Shown: positions 53,278 to 60,795, numbered from the stretch's first letter. The stretch is 64,000 bases of DNA from Streptomyces hoynatensis (GCF_003626535.1 NZ_RBAL01000002.1:310001-374000); one strand, 5' to 3'. Notes: generated by a model not told the origin, from the sequence alone. Made by a program: numbers and translations.

Positions 53278-53435
53278 GTGTACCTCTCTCCCCGTCGTCT
53301 CCCCGCCGTTTCCCACCGTCTCCCGCGGTGTTCCCCACCCGCGGGCCCGGCCGGCCCCTGTGCTGGCCATTGTCCCACCCACCCCACGTTTACGGCCCGG
53401 GACGGGGGGCCAGGTAAGCTTTGGCCCCACTCTCG

Positions 53436-53507
53436 GGGTGCATAGCTCAGTGGTAGAGCGCCGCCCTTACAAGGCGGATGTCGGCGGTTCGAACCCGTCT
53501 GCACCCA
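53436..53507 (+). tRNA. tRNA-Val(UAC)
   Basis: 72 nt forming a full cloverleaf. The acceptor is GGGTGCA / TGCACCC with discriminator A. The D arm is AGCTCAGTGGTAGAGC, the anticodon arm is CCGCC-CTTACAA-GGCGG with anticodon TAC, and the T loop is TTCGAAC. The CCA end is not encoded. It marks the left edge of the regulator-rich segment. Confidence 0.96.
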
Positions 53508-53558
53508 CCCTCCTGGACCAGCCGAAAGGCCCCGTCCAGCCTCTCCCCGCGGCGGGGG

Positions 53559-54410
53559 CTACGGCAACGCCTCGATGGCGTCGATGATCAACGCCCGGGC
53601 GTCGGCCCCGTAGACCGCGAGTGCCCGCAGCTCCTGGAACGCCTTCAGGTAGAGAGCCACCTCGGACGGCTGGGTGACGGTCACCCTGGCGGTCAGCAAC
53701 TCGACGGCGACGACGATGTCGTCGTAGACGTGGAACGCCTCGTGCGGCCGGATGGGACGGTCCGGGAGACCGGCCGGGATGATGCCGAGCGACACCGCGG
53801 GGAGCGCCCCCGCGGTCAGCAGGTGGCCCAGCTGCGCAGCCATGGCCGCAGAGTCCCCCAGCTGGTACCTGAGCACGGCCTCCTCGATGAGGAGGGTGAC
53901 GCGGTGCCCGGGCTCGTGGATGACGCGGGAGCGTTCGACGCGGGCCGCCGCGGCGGCGGGGGCGTCGTCCGGCGCGCCGTGGAACCGGGCGACGCCGGCG
54001 AGCAGCGCCGTGGCGTAGCCCTCGGTCTGCAGGAGCCCGGGGATGACCCGCGAGGAATAGACGCGGAACAGCCGCGTCTGCCGGAAGAGGTCGGTGTAGC
54101 TCTCCTGCAACCGGCGCAGCCCGGTACGCATGGTGCGCCGCCACTCGGTGTACAGCGACTGGGCGTTGCGCGACGCTGCGACGAGGTCGGGCACGTGGTC
54201 TTCGGCCCCACATGCTCGGCACCACAACCGGATGTCCTCGGCGGAGGGGCTGGTGCGCGCGTTTTCGATACGGGATGTCTTCGCGTAGTGCCAGCCGCAC
54301 CGGCCGGCCAGCTCGACGACCGTCAGCCCGGCGTCGAGCCGCAGTTCCTTGAGCCGGCGGCCGACGGCTTCGCGGGCAGCTTGTGCTGCCGAGGAAGGCG
54401 AGGGGGGCAT
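53559..54410 (-). CDS. XRE regulator with DUF5753 domain
   Basis: 283 residues. The helix-turn-helix is at about 17-65 (LRLDAGLTVVELAGRCGWHYA). The DUF5753 part (about 95-270) includes VIPGLLQTEGYA, the hallmark of the Scr1-type regulators that abound in Streptomyces and are usually paired with a small DUF397 or DUF6879 partner. ATG 54410 follows the DUF6879 stop by 20 nt, so the pair is an operon. It ends 52 nt from the tRNA. It likely regulates its own operon and possibly development or antibiotic production. Confidence 0.9.
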   Translation of the reverse strand: MPPSPSSAAQAAREAVGRRLKELRLDAGLTVVELAGRCGWHYAKTSRIENARTSPSAEDIRLWCRACGAEDHVPDLVAASRNAQSLYTEWRRTMRTGLRRLQESYTDLFRQTRLFRVYSSRVIPGLLQTEGYATALLAGVARFHGAPDDAPAAAAARVERSRVIHEPGHRVTLLIEEAVLRYQLGDSAAMAAQLGHLLTAGALPAVSLGIIPAGLPDRPIRPHEAFHVYDDIVVAVELLTARVTVTQPSEVALYLKAFQELRALAVYGADARALIIDAIEALP

Positions 54411-54429
54411 GAGCTGGCCGGTCCGGCGG

Positions 54430-54957
54430 TCAGTGGAGTGCGTAGGCGTGGTGCGGGACGGCACGCTCCCACACCGACTCGAAGGCGGTTGAGCAGAGTT
54501 CGGCCACCGCAGGCTCGTCGACAAGTTCGTGCCCGGTGACCGCCCCGTCACCGCTGAAGTGCCCGAACCGCACGAGCCGGTGGTCGAACAGCCAGAAGTC
54601 GGTGCCCGGCAGCGCGAGGGCGGCGGCCTGCCGCCTGGGCAGCCAGCGAACGTCCTCGCCGGCGGCGAGGTTGGCGGGGGTGCCGGCGTGCTCGAAGCGG
54701 ACGTACTCGCTGGCCGGTTCGGACACGATGCGGGCGCGCCGGACGGTGACGCCGCGGGCGACGGCCCTCCGCACGATGCGCGACCAGCCCTGCCAGTACG
54801 CGGAGTCCGGATCGGTGTTCCGCCGCCCGCTCGCCCGCCAGGCCGCGAGCTGCTCGTTCTCGGGCGCGACCGCGTACACGTCGCGCATCTCCAGGTGCAC
54901 CGCGGAGCGTGTGGCCGACGCTATGAGGTCAGCGATCGGCGGCACGTTCGAGTTCAT
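54430..54957 (-). CDS. DUF6879 family protein
   Basis: 175 residues. HLEMRDVYAVAPENEQLAAW near the start and VRRARIVSEPASEYVRFEHA in the middle match DUF6879, a frequent partner of DUF5753 regulators. GTDFWLFDHRLVRFGHFSGDG follows. It probably binds its regulator neighbour and modulates it. ATG 54957 overlaps the 3' end of the small gene at 54929-55195 by 29 nt. Confidence 0.85.
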   Translation of the reverse strand: MNSNVPPIADLIASATRSAVHLEMRDVYAVAPENEQLAAWRASGRRNTDPDSAYWQGWSRIVRRAVARGVTVRRARIVSEPASEYVRFEHAGTPANLAAGEDVRWLPRRQAAALALPGTDFWLFDHRLVRFGHFSGDGAVTGHELVDEPAVAELCSTAFESVWERAVPHHAYALH

Positions 54958-55195
54958 CGAGGGCCTTCCTGAGGAGGGGGGCCATGCGGGCCGGAACCCG
55001 GACGATCGTCTCGTGGCCGGGTACGCGGGGCGCATGGCCCGGCGCGGTACCCCCCTCGGTGTAGCAGCGCGCCTCTTCCTCGGGGGTGGCTGTCCACCCC
55101 TGGATGAAAAGCTCCTTCTTCTCCGTGTCCGCCCACACGGTCGGGCTGTCGCCCTGCTCGCTGGTGGGGTCGACACCGATGAACCTTAACGACAT
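54929..55195 (-). CDS. small acidic hypothetical protein
   Basis: 88 residues from ATG 55195, which has GGGAGG 6 nt upstream. TVWADTEKKELFIQGWTATPEEE suggests a short beta-sheet followed by the helix MAPLLRKALDELERA. It is the first gene of the operon with DUF6879 and the XRE-DUF5753 gene, a common Streptomyces triad. No enzymatic motif is seen. It is probably a regulatory or antitoxin-like partner. Confidence 0.75.
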   Translation of the reverse strand: MSLRFIGVDPTSEQGDSPTVWADTEKKELFIQGWTATPEEEARCYTEGGTAPGHAPRVPGHETIVRVPARMAPLLRKALDELERAADR

Positions 55196-55386
55196 GGCGG
55201 CCTCCCTCGGTCGGCCTTTGCAGGTCTGTGCGGCACTCTTCTCCGCCTGGCGGGTCGTGGTCAAGAGGGCGTGGCGTGTGTACGGGGGACATGAGTTCGC
55301 CTGCAAAAGGGTGCACATGGGTGGCTGGGCGCCGCGACTGCTCCCTACCTTCCTTGGCACGACTTCTTCCGGCCGTGGAGGCGCGC

Positions 55387-55623
55387 ATGTCCCGCAGCAG
55401 TGCATTGCCGTCGGTGCAGGCACAGGCACCCCTCATCCCCTCGCGCGGGGCGCCTGTTTCGGCCGCGGGCCGCTTCGTCTCCCCGCCGTGCGCCGAGCAC
55501 CGGTGCGAGAACTGCCGCCAGGCCGAGCCGCGTCCGCCGGAGCCGGAGAACGGGATCGCGTTCGACCCCTGCACCCACGACTGCCACACCCGGTGGCCCG
55601 TCGCGGGGGGCGGCGGCCGGTGA
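55387..55623 (+). CDS. Cys/His-rich mini-protein, paralogue A
   Basis: 78 residues. ATG 55387 has GGAGG 5 nt upstream. The C-terminal half holds C35-x4-C40-x2-C43 and C62-x-H64-x-C66-H67, probably a zinc site, in a block reading SPPCAEHRCENCRQAEPRPP then GIAFDPCTHDCH. The same block recurs in the protein at 59894-60079. The N-terminal 30 residues are variable. It lies just right of the small gene at 54929 in the opposite direction. The function is unknown. Confidence 0.75.
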   Translation: MSRSSALPSVQAQAPLIPSRGAPVSAAGRFVSPPCAEHRCENCRQAEPRPPEPENGIAFDPCTHDCHTRWPVAGGGGR

Positions 55624-55708
55624 TCCCGCGTTGCATCTGGTGGCGCCGCACCCCCGGCGAGGAGGGCGGCGTCCCCGTGGCAGGCACACGAGACAGAGGA
55701 AACGAAAC

Positions 55709-55924
55709 ATGGCCCGGCAACTCCAGGGGCACGACTCGACGGGTCGGCCCGTGATCGTCAACTCCGAAGCCCAGCCCCTCGCCGGCATGATGTTCGCGGG
55801 CCTCACCCCCGCGACCCGGCCGACGCCGACCGGCGCGCTGCCGTGCCCGTACTGCGGGCACGACACCCTGCCCAAGCCGGGCGGTGGCTGGAACTGCCCG
55901 AACTGCGGCGCCGAGAACGCCTGA
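55709..55924 (+). CDS. small zinc-ribbon protein
   Basis: 71 residues. ATG 55709 has AGAGGA upstream. The C-terminus CPYCGHD...WNCPNCGAENA is a rubredoxin-like ribbon (C46-x2-C49, C63-x2-C66). The N-terminal half is short and polar. It is probably co-transcribed with paralogue A 85 nt upstream. Its role is unknown; ribbons of this type often bridge nucleic acid or protein partners. Confidence 0.75.
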   Translation: MARQLQGHDSTGRPVIVNSEAQPLAGMMFAGLTPATRPTPTGALPCPYCGHDTLPKPGGGWNCPNCGAENA

Positions 55925-55991
55925 CCGCCACCCGGCCGCCGGGCTCACCCCCGGCCCGGCGGCCGGTCCTCGCGGACGAGTTCGGCACGGT

Positions 55992-56063
55992 TCAGAGCAG
56001 GCGCCGGTGGAACATGTCCACGACCCACGGCGGCCGTTCGGGGGCGAAAGGGTTACGTGCCAT
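55992..56063 (-). CDS. possible 23-residue peptide
   Basis: A very short frame from ATG 56063 encoding MARNPFAPERPPWVVDMF and five more residues. Upstream on its strand is an unusual purine repeat full of GGAAGG words. The product is basic with an aromatic/Pro core. It may be a signal or leader peptide, but chance cannot be excluded. Confidence 0.3.
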   Translation of the reverse strand: MARNPFAPERPPWVVDMFHRRLL

Positions 56064-56066
56064 CGT

Positions 56067-56149
56067 CCTTCCCTTCCTTCCCTTCCTTCCCTTCCTTCCC
56101 TTCCTTCCCGTCGTTCTTCTTCTCCCGGCTTCTCCCGGCTTCTCCCGGG
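56067..56149. repeat. pyrimidine/purine microsatellites
   Basis: A 9-bp unit CCTTCCCTT is repeated nearly five times (56067-56110), then a 10-bp unit TTCTCCCGG(C/G) three times (56120-56149). On the minus strand this is a purine tract with repeated Shine-Dalgarno-like words just upstream of the short frame at 56063. Confidence 0.85.
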
Positions 56150-56169
56150 GTGGCTCTCCGGCTCCGCTC

Positions 56170-56544
56170 TCACGGGCGGGCGTCCTGCGGCCGATGCACC
56201 CAATCGCAGCGGATGCGGGTGAGGAGGCGGAAGCCGAGGGCGGTGAGGAGGCGGAGTTCGTCGGCGTCGTCCGGATCCGGTCCCGAAGAGGCCAGGAGAC
56301 GGTCGACGCGGGCCAGGTGCAACCAGTCGGCGGCGTGGGCGACGAGCGCCGTGGCGGTGGGTTCGTAGGGGAGTGCGGGGTCGGTAACGTGCAGGTTTCC
56401 GATGTCGGCCCAGTCGGCGTGGGGGGTGAAGCGGCCGGTGCCATGGAGGGTCGTGTCGATCTCGATGTAGCCGGCCTCGCCTCCGTCGGCCTGGTCGGCG
56501 GTCAGGCGCGTGCCGTTGATGCCGACGGAGCGGCGGATGGTCAT
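56170..56544 (-). CDS. hypothetical protein
   Basis: 124 residues from ATG 56544. There is no strong ribosome site. The sequence looks like a mixed fold: IRRSVGINGTRLTADQADGGEAGYIEIDTTLHGTG, then a helix-rich end ALVAHAADWLHLARVDRLLA and DELRLLTALGFRLLTRI. No motif is recognised. It is divergent from the XRE gene at 56690, with a palindrome midway, so it may be that regulator's target. Confidence 0.55.
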   Translation of the reverse strand: MTIRRSVGINGTRLTADQADGGEAGYIEIDTTLHGTGRFTPHADWADIGNLHVTDPALPYEPTATALVAHAADWLHLARVDRLLASSGPDPDDADELRLLTALGFRLLTRIRCDWVHRPQDARP

Positions 56545-56611
56545 ACCGACGCCGGCGAGGAGTTCGGGCGGGCTTGGCCGGCTCCTCCCTGGGCGCCCGG
56601 CGGCTTCCCGC

Positions 56612-56622
56612 CCTGTGACAGG
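56612..56622. promoter_or_regulatory. CCTGTGACAGG palindrome between divergent genes
   Basis: An 11-bp perfect palindrome lies 68 nt from each of the two divergent starts (56544 and 56690). Its complement recurs over the ribosome site of the gene at 59491. It is a candidate operator for one of the island's XRE proteins. Confidence 0.45.
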
Positions 56623-56689
56623 CCGAGCGCGAACGGTGAGTGCCCGTCCTATGCTGGCAGTGACCGGCCGACAGCAGGAGGGGCTCGTC

Positions 56690-57916
56690 GTGCATGACGC
56701 CAACTCGCCGGGGGACCGGCTGCGAGACACCCGCCTCACCCGGGGATTCACCCAGCAACGGCTGGCCGAGGAGGCGGGCCTCAGCCTGGGCGTGGTCAAG
56801 AAGATCGAAAGGGGCGGCACGGCGCGGCTGGAGACGTATCACGCTCTCGCCCGCGCGCTGGGCGTCCGCACCAGCAGGCTGTTCGAGTCCGGTACCCCAC
56901 ACCGCGAGCGGCGCGACGACGGGGACAACCAGCCGCTGCTGGCCCTGCGCCGGGCCATCGCCCCGGCCGTGACGGCCGAGGGGCCCCTGGGGTTGCCTGA
57001 CCCGGAAGAGGGTGAACCCGACCTGGCGCGGATGTGGCGCACCTCGGACGGGCTGGCCACGGCGTACGCCCGCGACGACTACGGCACCGTCGCCGAGTTG
57101 CTGCCCGCGCTCGTGCGCTCGGCGCATGTGGCGGTGCGGCACTTCGACGACGGGCCCCAGCGGGTCGACTCGCTGCGGCTGCGGTCGCGGGTGTTGCAGA
57201 TGGCGGGCAGGTACCTGGTGCAGGTGCGCGCCTACGACCTGGCGCAGACGGCGCTGCGCGACGCCGTGCAGGACGCGGCTGCGGCCGGGGACGGGGGCGG
57301 GGTGGCCGCGGCGGTGTACCAGCAGGGCTGGCTGCTGATCAGGCAGGGCCGCCTCGATGAGGCGGAGGCCGTGTCCGTGGCCACCGCCGACGCCTCAGAG
57401 CCGCGTCTGTCGAAGGCGTCCCGGGCCGCGCTGGGGGCGTGGGGGAAGCTCCTGGTGCACGGAAGCAGCGCGGCGGCCAGGAACAACCGCCCCGCCGAGG
57501 CACGGGAGATGCTGCGCCTGGCGCGTGCCGCCGGGGTCGCGCTCGGGGGCGCGCAGGCGGTGGACGAGGGCGCGTGGGGACGGTTCGACTGGCGGACGGT
57601 CGCGTACCAGGCGATCGAGAACCACATGACGACCGGCAACCCGGGCATGGCGCTCGCGTTGACCCGGCGGATGCCGCCCCCGCCGCCGGGCGCAACCTTC
57701 GGGCGGCGGCACATGCTGACGGTGGCCCAGGCCCACGCGGCGCTGCGCCAGGGCGAGGAGGCCATCGGCATCCTGCTCGCCCTGTCCCGGATGTCCCCGG
57801 AGTGGCTGCGGCACCAGCGTCTCGCGGGGGACGTGTTCCGGGAGGCGGGGCGCAGGAGGAAGCGCGCGCTGTCCCGCGACGAACGGGAGTTGGCAACGCT
57901 CCTGGGCGTGACGTAA
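56690..57916 (+). CDS. XRE regulator with long helical-repeat domain (I)
   Basis: 408 residues. GTG 56690 has AGGAGGGG 6 nt upstream, which fixes the start. The helix-turn-helix lies at about 10-60 (LTRGFTQQRLAEEAGLSLGVVKK). Residues 100-400 are tandem helices like TPR units (e.g. YLVQVRAYDLAQTALRDAVQ, GWLLIRQGRLDEAEAVSVAT, AHAALRQGEEAIGILLAL). Such regulators often bind small peptides. It is divergent from the 124-residue gene. A terminator follows at 58076. Confidence 0.85.
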   Translation: MHDANSPGDRLRDTRLTRGFTQQRLAEEAGLSLGVVKKIERGGTARLETYHALARALGVRTSRLFESGTPHRERRDDGDNQPLLALRRAIAPAVTAEGPLGLPDPEEGEPDLARMWRTSDGLATAYARDDYGTVAELLPALVRSAHVAVRHFDDGPQRVDSLRLRSRVLQMAGRYLVQVRAYDLAQTALRDAVQDAAAAGDGGGVAAAVYQQGWLLIRQGRLDEAEAVSVATADASEPRLSKASRAALGAWGKLLVHGSSAAARNNRPAEAREMLRLARAAGVALGGAQAVDEGAWGRFDWRTVAYQAIENHMTTGNPGMALALTRRMPPPPPGATFGRRHMLTVAQAHAALRQGEEAIGILLALSRMSPEWLRHQRLAGDVFREAGRRRKRALSRDERELATLLGVT

Positions 57917-58075
57917 GGGGCACGTTCCGTATCCCCACCGGGCACCCCGAGCCATCACGCGGCCACGTTCCGTGTCTGCGGACCATCCGCGGTGGGGAGA
58001 GCGCGGGATCGATTCGGGAGGGAGGCCGCCATCCACCGAAGTCCTCCGCACGGTCCCCGAGTACAGGCGCAGCAC

Positions 58076-58113
58076 AACGGCCCCGTCAACGGCATGTGCC
58101 CGGCGGGGCCGTT
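58076..58113 (+). terminator. hairpin terminator between the two long XRE genes
   Basis: Perfect 10-bp stem AACGGCCCCG / CGGGGCCGTT (58076-58085 and 58104-58113) followed by CGCTGTTTA. It separates the first long XRE gene from the second. Confidence 0.75.
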
Positions 58114-58176
58114 CGCTGTTTACCCCGGAAGACCGGAGGTAGCGTCCTGAATGCCTAGTTCAGAACGGAGTTCAGC

Positions 58177-59382
58177 ATGCCACATCACGCTGACGACCAC
58201 ACCGGCGCACGGATCGCCGACTACCGCAAGCTGCGCCACCTCACCCAAGCGGGTTTGGCGCAACGCGCATTCGTCTCCCGGGGCACCATCGCGAAGATCG
58301 AAGCCGGGCTCTCGCCCGCCAGCCCGGCCGTCGTCGCCGCCGTCGCCCGTGCGCTCGAAGTCGATGTTGCCGTGCTCAACGGACAGCCCTACCTCGCCGA
58401 GATGCGTCAGGACCAGCTCGACCGCATGATCGCGCCGCTGACCCATGCCCTCGACAGGTACGACCTCGGACCCGATCCGAGCATCCGGCCCAGGCCGCTT
58501 CGGCAGGTGTCGGCCGAGGTCGACGAACTGTGTAAAGCGGCCTGTGCCACCGAATACACCCGGACAGGCGACCGCTTGCCGGCGCTGCTGTCCGAGCTGA
58601 CCACGCTCATCAGCGGCCTGCCGGATGGGGAGGACCGCCGTCGGGCGGCGGCACAACTCGCATGGTGCTACTGGGTGGCCTACGAGTTCGCCTATCGGCT
58701 GGGCCTTCATCACCTCGCCACGATCGCCCTCGAACGCATGGGCTTCATGGGCGAGCAGGCTCAAGATCCCCTGATTCTGGCGATCAGGCTTCAGCGCCGA
58801 TCGAGCATGTTGCTGCGTCACAGCGACTCCCCGATGGCGCTCCGCGTCCTGGACCGCGCCCACCAGCTGGTGGCCCAGCATGACGCGCCCCGTTCGGTGC
58901 CTGCGCTCGCGGTCTCCGGGAGCCTCCACCTGGCCGGGGCGATCGCCACGGCGCAGGCAAAGAACGCCGAGGACGTCAAGGAGCGGATGAAGGAGGCCCG
59001 GCGCGTCGCCGAGCGGATCGGCAGGGACGTACCGCGGGAGTACTGGGCGTCGTTCGGGCCGACCAGCGTCGCCCACTTCGACGTCGCGACGGCGGTCGAA
59101 CTGGGGCAACTCGGCGAGGCAATGAAGCTCGCGCGGAAGGTACGGTTTCCCGCCGACCACCCCAGGATGCGCGTCGGCCGCTACCACATGGAGCTCGCCC
59201 GGGCCTACTCGCAGATGGGCCGGTCGGAGGCGGCGCAGAAGGAGCTGTTCCGGGCCCGTGAGGCGGCACCGCAACAGGCGCGGTATCACCCGCTGATGCG
59301 GGAGACCGTCGGCGTGCTGGTCCGCCGGTCCCGCGCGGTCCCGGGCACCCTTGCATCGCTGGCGGCTTGGGTCGGGATGTAG
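58177..59382 (+). CDS. XRE regulator with long helical-repeat domain (II)
   Basis: 401 residues. The helix-turn-helix is at about 13-63 (KLRHLTQAGLAQRAFVSRGTIAKI). The rest is helical (AQLAWCYWVAYEFAYRLGLHH, RVLDRAHQLVAQHD, YHMELARAYSQMGRSEAAQKEL), again TPR-like. Third-position A/T is more frequent than in neighbouring genes, hinting at transfer. A TTCAG direct repeat lies just before the ATG and could be an autoregulatory site. It is followed by a strong palindrome and a three-gene coupled operon, its likely target. Confidence 0.85.
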   Translation: MPHHADDHTGARIADYRKLRHLTQAGLAQRAFVSRGTIAKIEAGLSPASPAVVAAVARALEVDVAVLNGQPYLAEMRQDQLDRMIAPLTHALDRYDLGPDPSIRPRPLRQVSAEVDELCKAACATEYTRTGDRLPALLSELTTLISGLPDGEDRRRAAAQLAWCYWVAYEFAYRLGLHHLATIALERMGFMGEQAQDPLILAIRLQRRSSMLLRHSDSPMALRVLDRAHQLVAQHDAPRSVPALAVSGSLHLAGAIATAQAKNAEDVKERMKEARRVAERIGRDVPREYWASFGPTSVAHFDVATAVELGQLGEAMKLARKVRFPADHPRMRVGRYHMELARAYSQMGRSEAAQKELFRAREAAPQQARYHPLMRETVGVLVRRSRAVPGTLASLAAWVGM

Positions 59383-59403
59383 GCGCGGCGCGCGGCGACC
59401 CCC

Positions 59404-59429
59404 TGGTGTTCCCTGTTACGGGAACACCA
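59404..59429. promoter_or_regulatory. perfect inverted repeat between XRE II and the coupled operon
   Basis: Ten-bp arms TGGTGTTCCC / GGGAACACCA around TGTTAC, 21 nt after the XRE II stop and 61 nt before the next start. It could be a terminator hairpin or an operator, as GTTCCC-GGGAAC sites bind several regulators. There is no T-run. Confidence 0.5.
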
Positions 59430-59470
59430 CGGACTGTTGCACCCCGGACGATGTGACGGTCAGCACACGA

Positions 59471-59481
59471 CCTGTCACAGG
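59471..59481 (+). promoter_or_regulatory. CCTGTCACAGG palindrome over a ribosome site
   Basis: Complement of the 56612 element. It ends in the AGG of the ribosome site (CAGGAG) for the gene at 59491, so a bound protein could block both transcription and leader access. Confidence 0.45.
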
Positions 59482-59490
59482 AGTTCGACC

Positions 59491-59901
59491 ATGACGACGA
59501 CCACACTGCCCGCGTGGATGCCGCCTGTTGGCGGGGGCGTGCTTGTTTTACCGTGCGGCCGGGACTTCGACGCCGTGCGCGTGGCCGGTCTCACCGCGCT
59601 TCAGGCGGTGGGCCGTTTTCCCGCGGGTCCGCCGCCGCTCATCGAGGATCAGGAACAGCACGTCGCCTCCTGGCTGCTCCCTCCTGGCGCGGCGGCAACC
59701 TGGCTGATGCCTGGCACCGATGCGCTCGGCCAGGGCGCCAACCTGGCGGTGCCACCGGCGAGATGGTGCTCCGGGCCGTGGACGGGCGGCCCTGCGGTGC
59801 GGTGGCTGGTGCCCCCGGCCGGGGACTGCCTGGGCGATCCCGCGGTGCTGCGTTCGGTCCTCGACGCGGTTCTCCGGGGCTGCGGGGTGCGCGATGCCTG
59901 A
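59491..59901 (+). CDS. hypothetical protein, first gene of a coupled operon
   Basis: 136 residues. ATG 59491 has CAGGAG upstream. VLVLPCGRDFDAVRVAGLTALQAVG and ASWLLPPGAAATWLMPG recall the small prim-pol-like proteins of Streptomyces, which keep the fold but lack its active-site aspartates; this resemblance is weak. No other motif is seen. The last 8 nt overlap the start of the Cys-rich gene, so the two are coupled. Confidence 0.6.
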   Translation: MTTTTLPAWMPPVGGGVLVLPCGRDFDAVRVAGLTALQAVGRFPAGPPPLIEDQEQHVASWLLPPGAAATWLMPGTDALGQGANLAVPPARWCSGPWTGGPAVRWLVPPAGDCLGDPAVLRSVLDAVLRGCGVRDA

Positions 59902-60079
59902 GGAACCCCTTGCCGACGGCCCGCCGCGGCCCTACGTCTCCCCGCAGTGCGCGGGGAGACGGTGTGAGGACTGCCGGCAGGCCGAGGCGCGTCCGCCGGA
60001 ACCGCACCTCGGCATCGCCTTCGATCCCTGTACGCATGACTGCCACTCGCCGTGGCGCGGGTGGGAGGGCGGCCGGTGA
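59894..60079 (+). CDS. Cys/His-rich mini-protein, paralogue B
   Basis: 61 residues. ATG 59894 overlaps the previous stop. It carries C19-x4-C24-x2-C27 and C46-x-H48-x-C50-H51 in the same block as paralogue A (55387), with SPQCAGRRCEDCRQAEARPP then GIAFDPCTHDCH. About 27 of 40 aligned positions are identical by eye. It is probably zinc-binding. Its TGA overlaps the GTG of the following gene. Confidence 0.75.
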   Translation: MPEEPLADGPPRPYVSPQCAGRRCEDCRQAEARPPEPHLGIAFDPCTHDCHSPWRGWEGGR

Positions 60080-60795
60080 GGGGCGGGGCGGCGGGAGCGG
60101 CTGCCGGGGCCGAGGGCCGGGCGGTGCGGTCGCGCCGGGGCCCGGCCGCGTCGGCAGGATCTGTCCCAACGCCGCTGGTCTGGGGGCCGAAGAGGCTGCC
60201 CGTGCCGTGGGCCGTGCGGTGGAGCGGGGAGCCGGTCGTCACGGACGGGGCCCTGACCGTACGCCGGGACGGCCGGGGGCTCGCCTACCGCGGCGAGGCC
60301 GCCGGGGACCGCGACCGGCAGGGGGTGTTGTGGGCCCGGGTGCTGGACGGGCCGGGCAGCGGGCGGCCGGACTTCCGGGCCATGCACCCGGCCAGGCAGC
60401 GGCGCGCCATGCTCGAAAGGCTCTGCCAGGTCTGCGGTCACCCCGCCGACCGCAACGGCAAGGGCTGGCTGTTCGCGCTGCGCCGCCCGGGGCCGGACGA
60501 GGAGGGCCCGGGCTGGCCGGAGGGGCTGCTGTGCACCAAGCCGCCGGTGTGTGAGCCGTGCGCCCACCTCGCCGCCCGGCTGTGCCCGCACCTGGGCGAG
60601 CCCGCGTTCGTCCGGGTGCGCAAGCCCCGGGTGTGGGGCGTGTTCGGGGGCTTTCTGACCCCGGGGCCCGGCGGGCGCCTGGTCGCGGGGGAGGACGGCG
60701 ACCTGCCCTACGGCCACCCGCAGGCGGGATGGTTTCTCGCGAACCAGCTCGTCGTCGAACTCACCCGCTGCAGCCGCCTGCCGGGCTTGCCGTAG
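60076..60795 (+). CDS. hypothetical Cys-rich protein, third gene of the coupled operon
   Basis: 239 residues from GTG 60076, which overlaps the TGA of the Cys-rich gene (GTGA). The middle holds C117-x2-C120 (LCQVCGHPADRNGKG) and a second cluster C143-x5-C149-x2-C152 with further C160 and H162 (CTKPPVCEPCAHLAARLCPHL), probably two zinc sites. The end, GWFLANQLVVELTRC, is helical. The first 30 residues are Arg/Gly/Ala-rich and may not all be translated. The function is unknown. Confidence 0.6.
   Translation: MRGGAAGAAAGAEGRAVRSRRGPAASAGSVPTPLVWGPKRLPVPWAVRWSGEPVVTDGALTVRRDGRGLAYRGEAAGDRDRQGVLWARVLDGPGSGRPDFRAMHPARQRRAMLERLCQVCGHPADRNGKGWLFALRRPGPDEEGPGWPEGLLCTKPPVCEPCAHLAARLCPHLGEPAFVRVRKPRVWGVFGGFLTPGPGGRLVAGEDGDLPYGHPQAGWFLANQLVVELTRCSRLPGLP

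Noticed and set aside
53436..53507. tRNA-Val as the attachment site of an intact integrated element
   Set aside because: No second copy of the tRNA 3' end, no integrase and no replication genes are visible up to 64000; at most a decayed or small insertion.
55433..57142. A 569-codon minus-strand frame across the island
   Set aside because: It crosses several well-started genes on the other strand and the microsatellite, with Arg/Pro-rich content.
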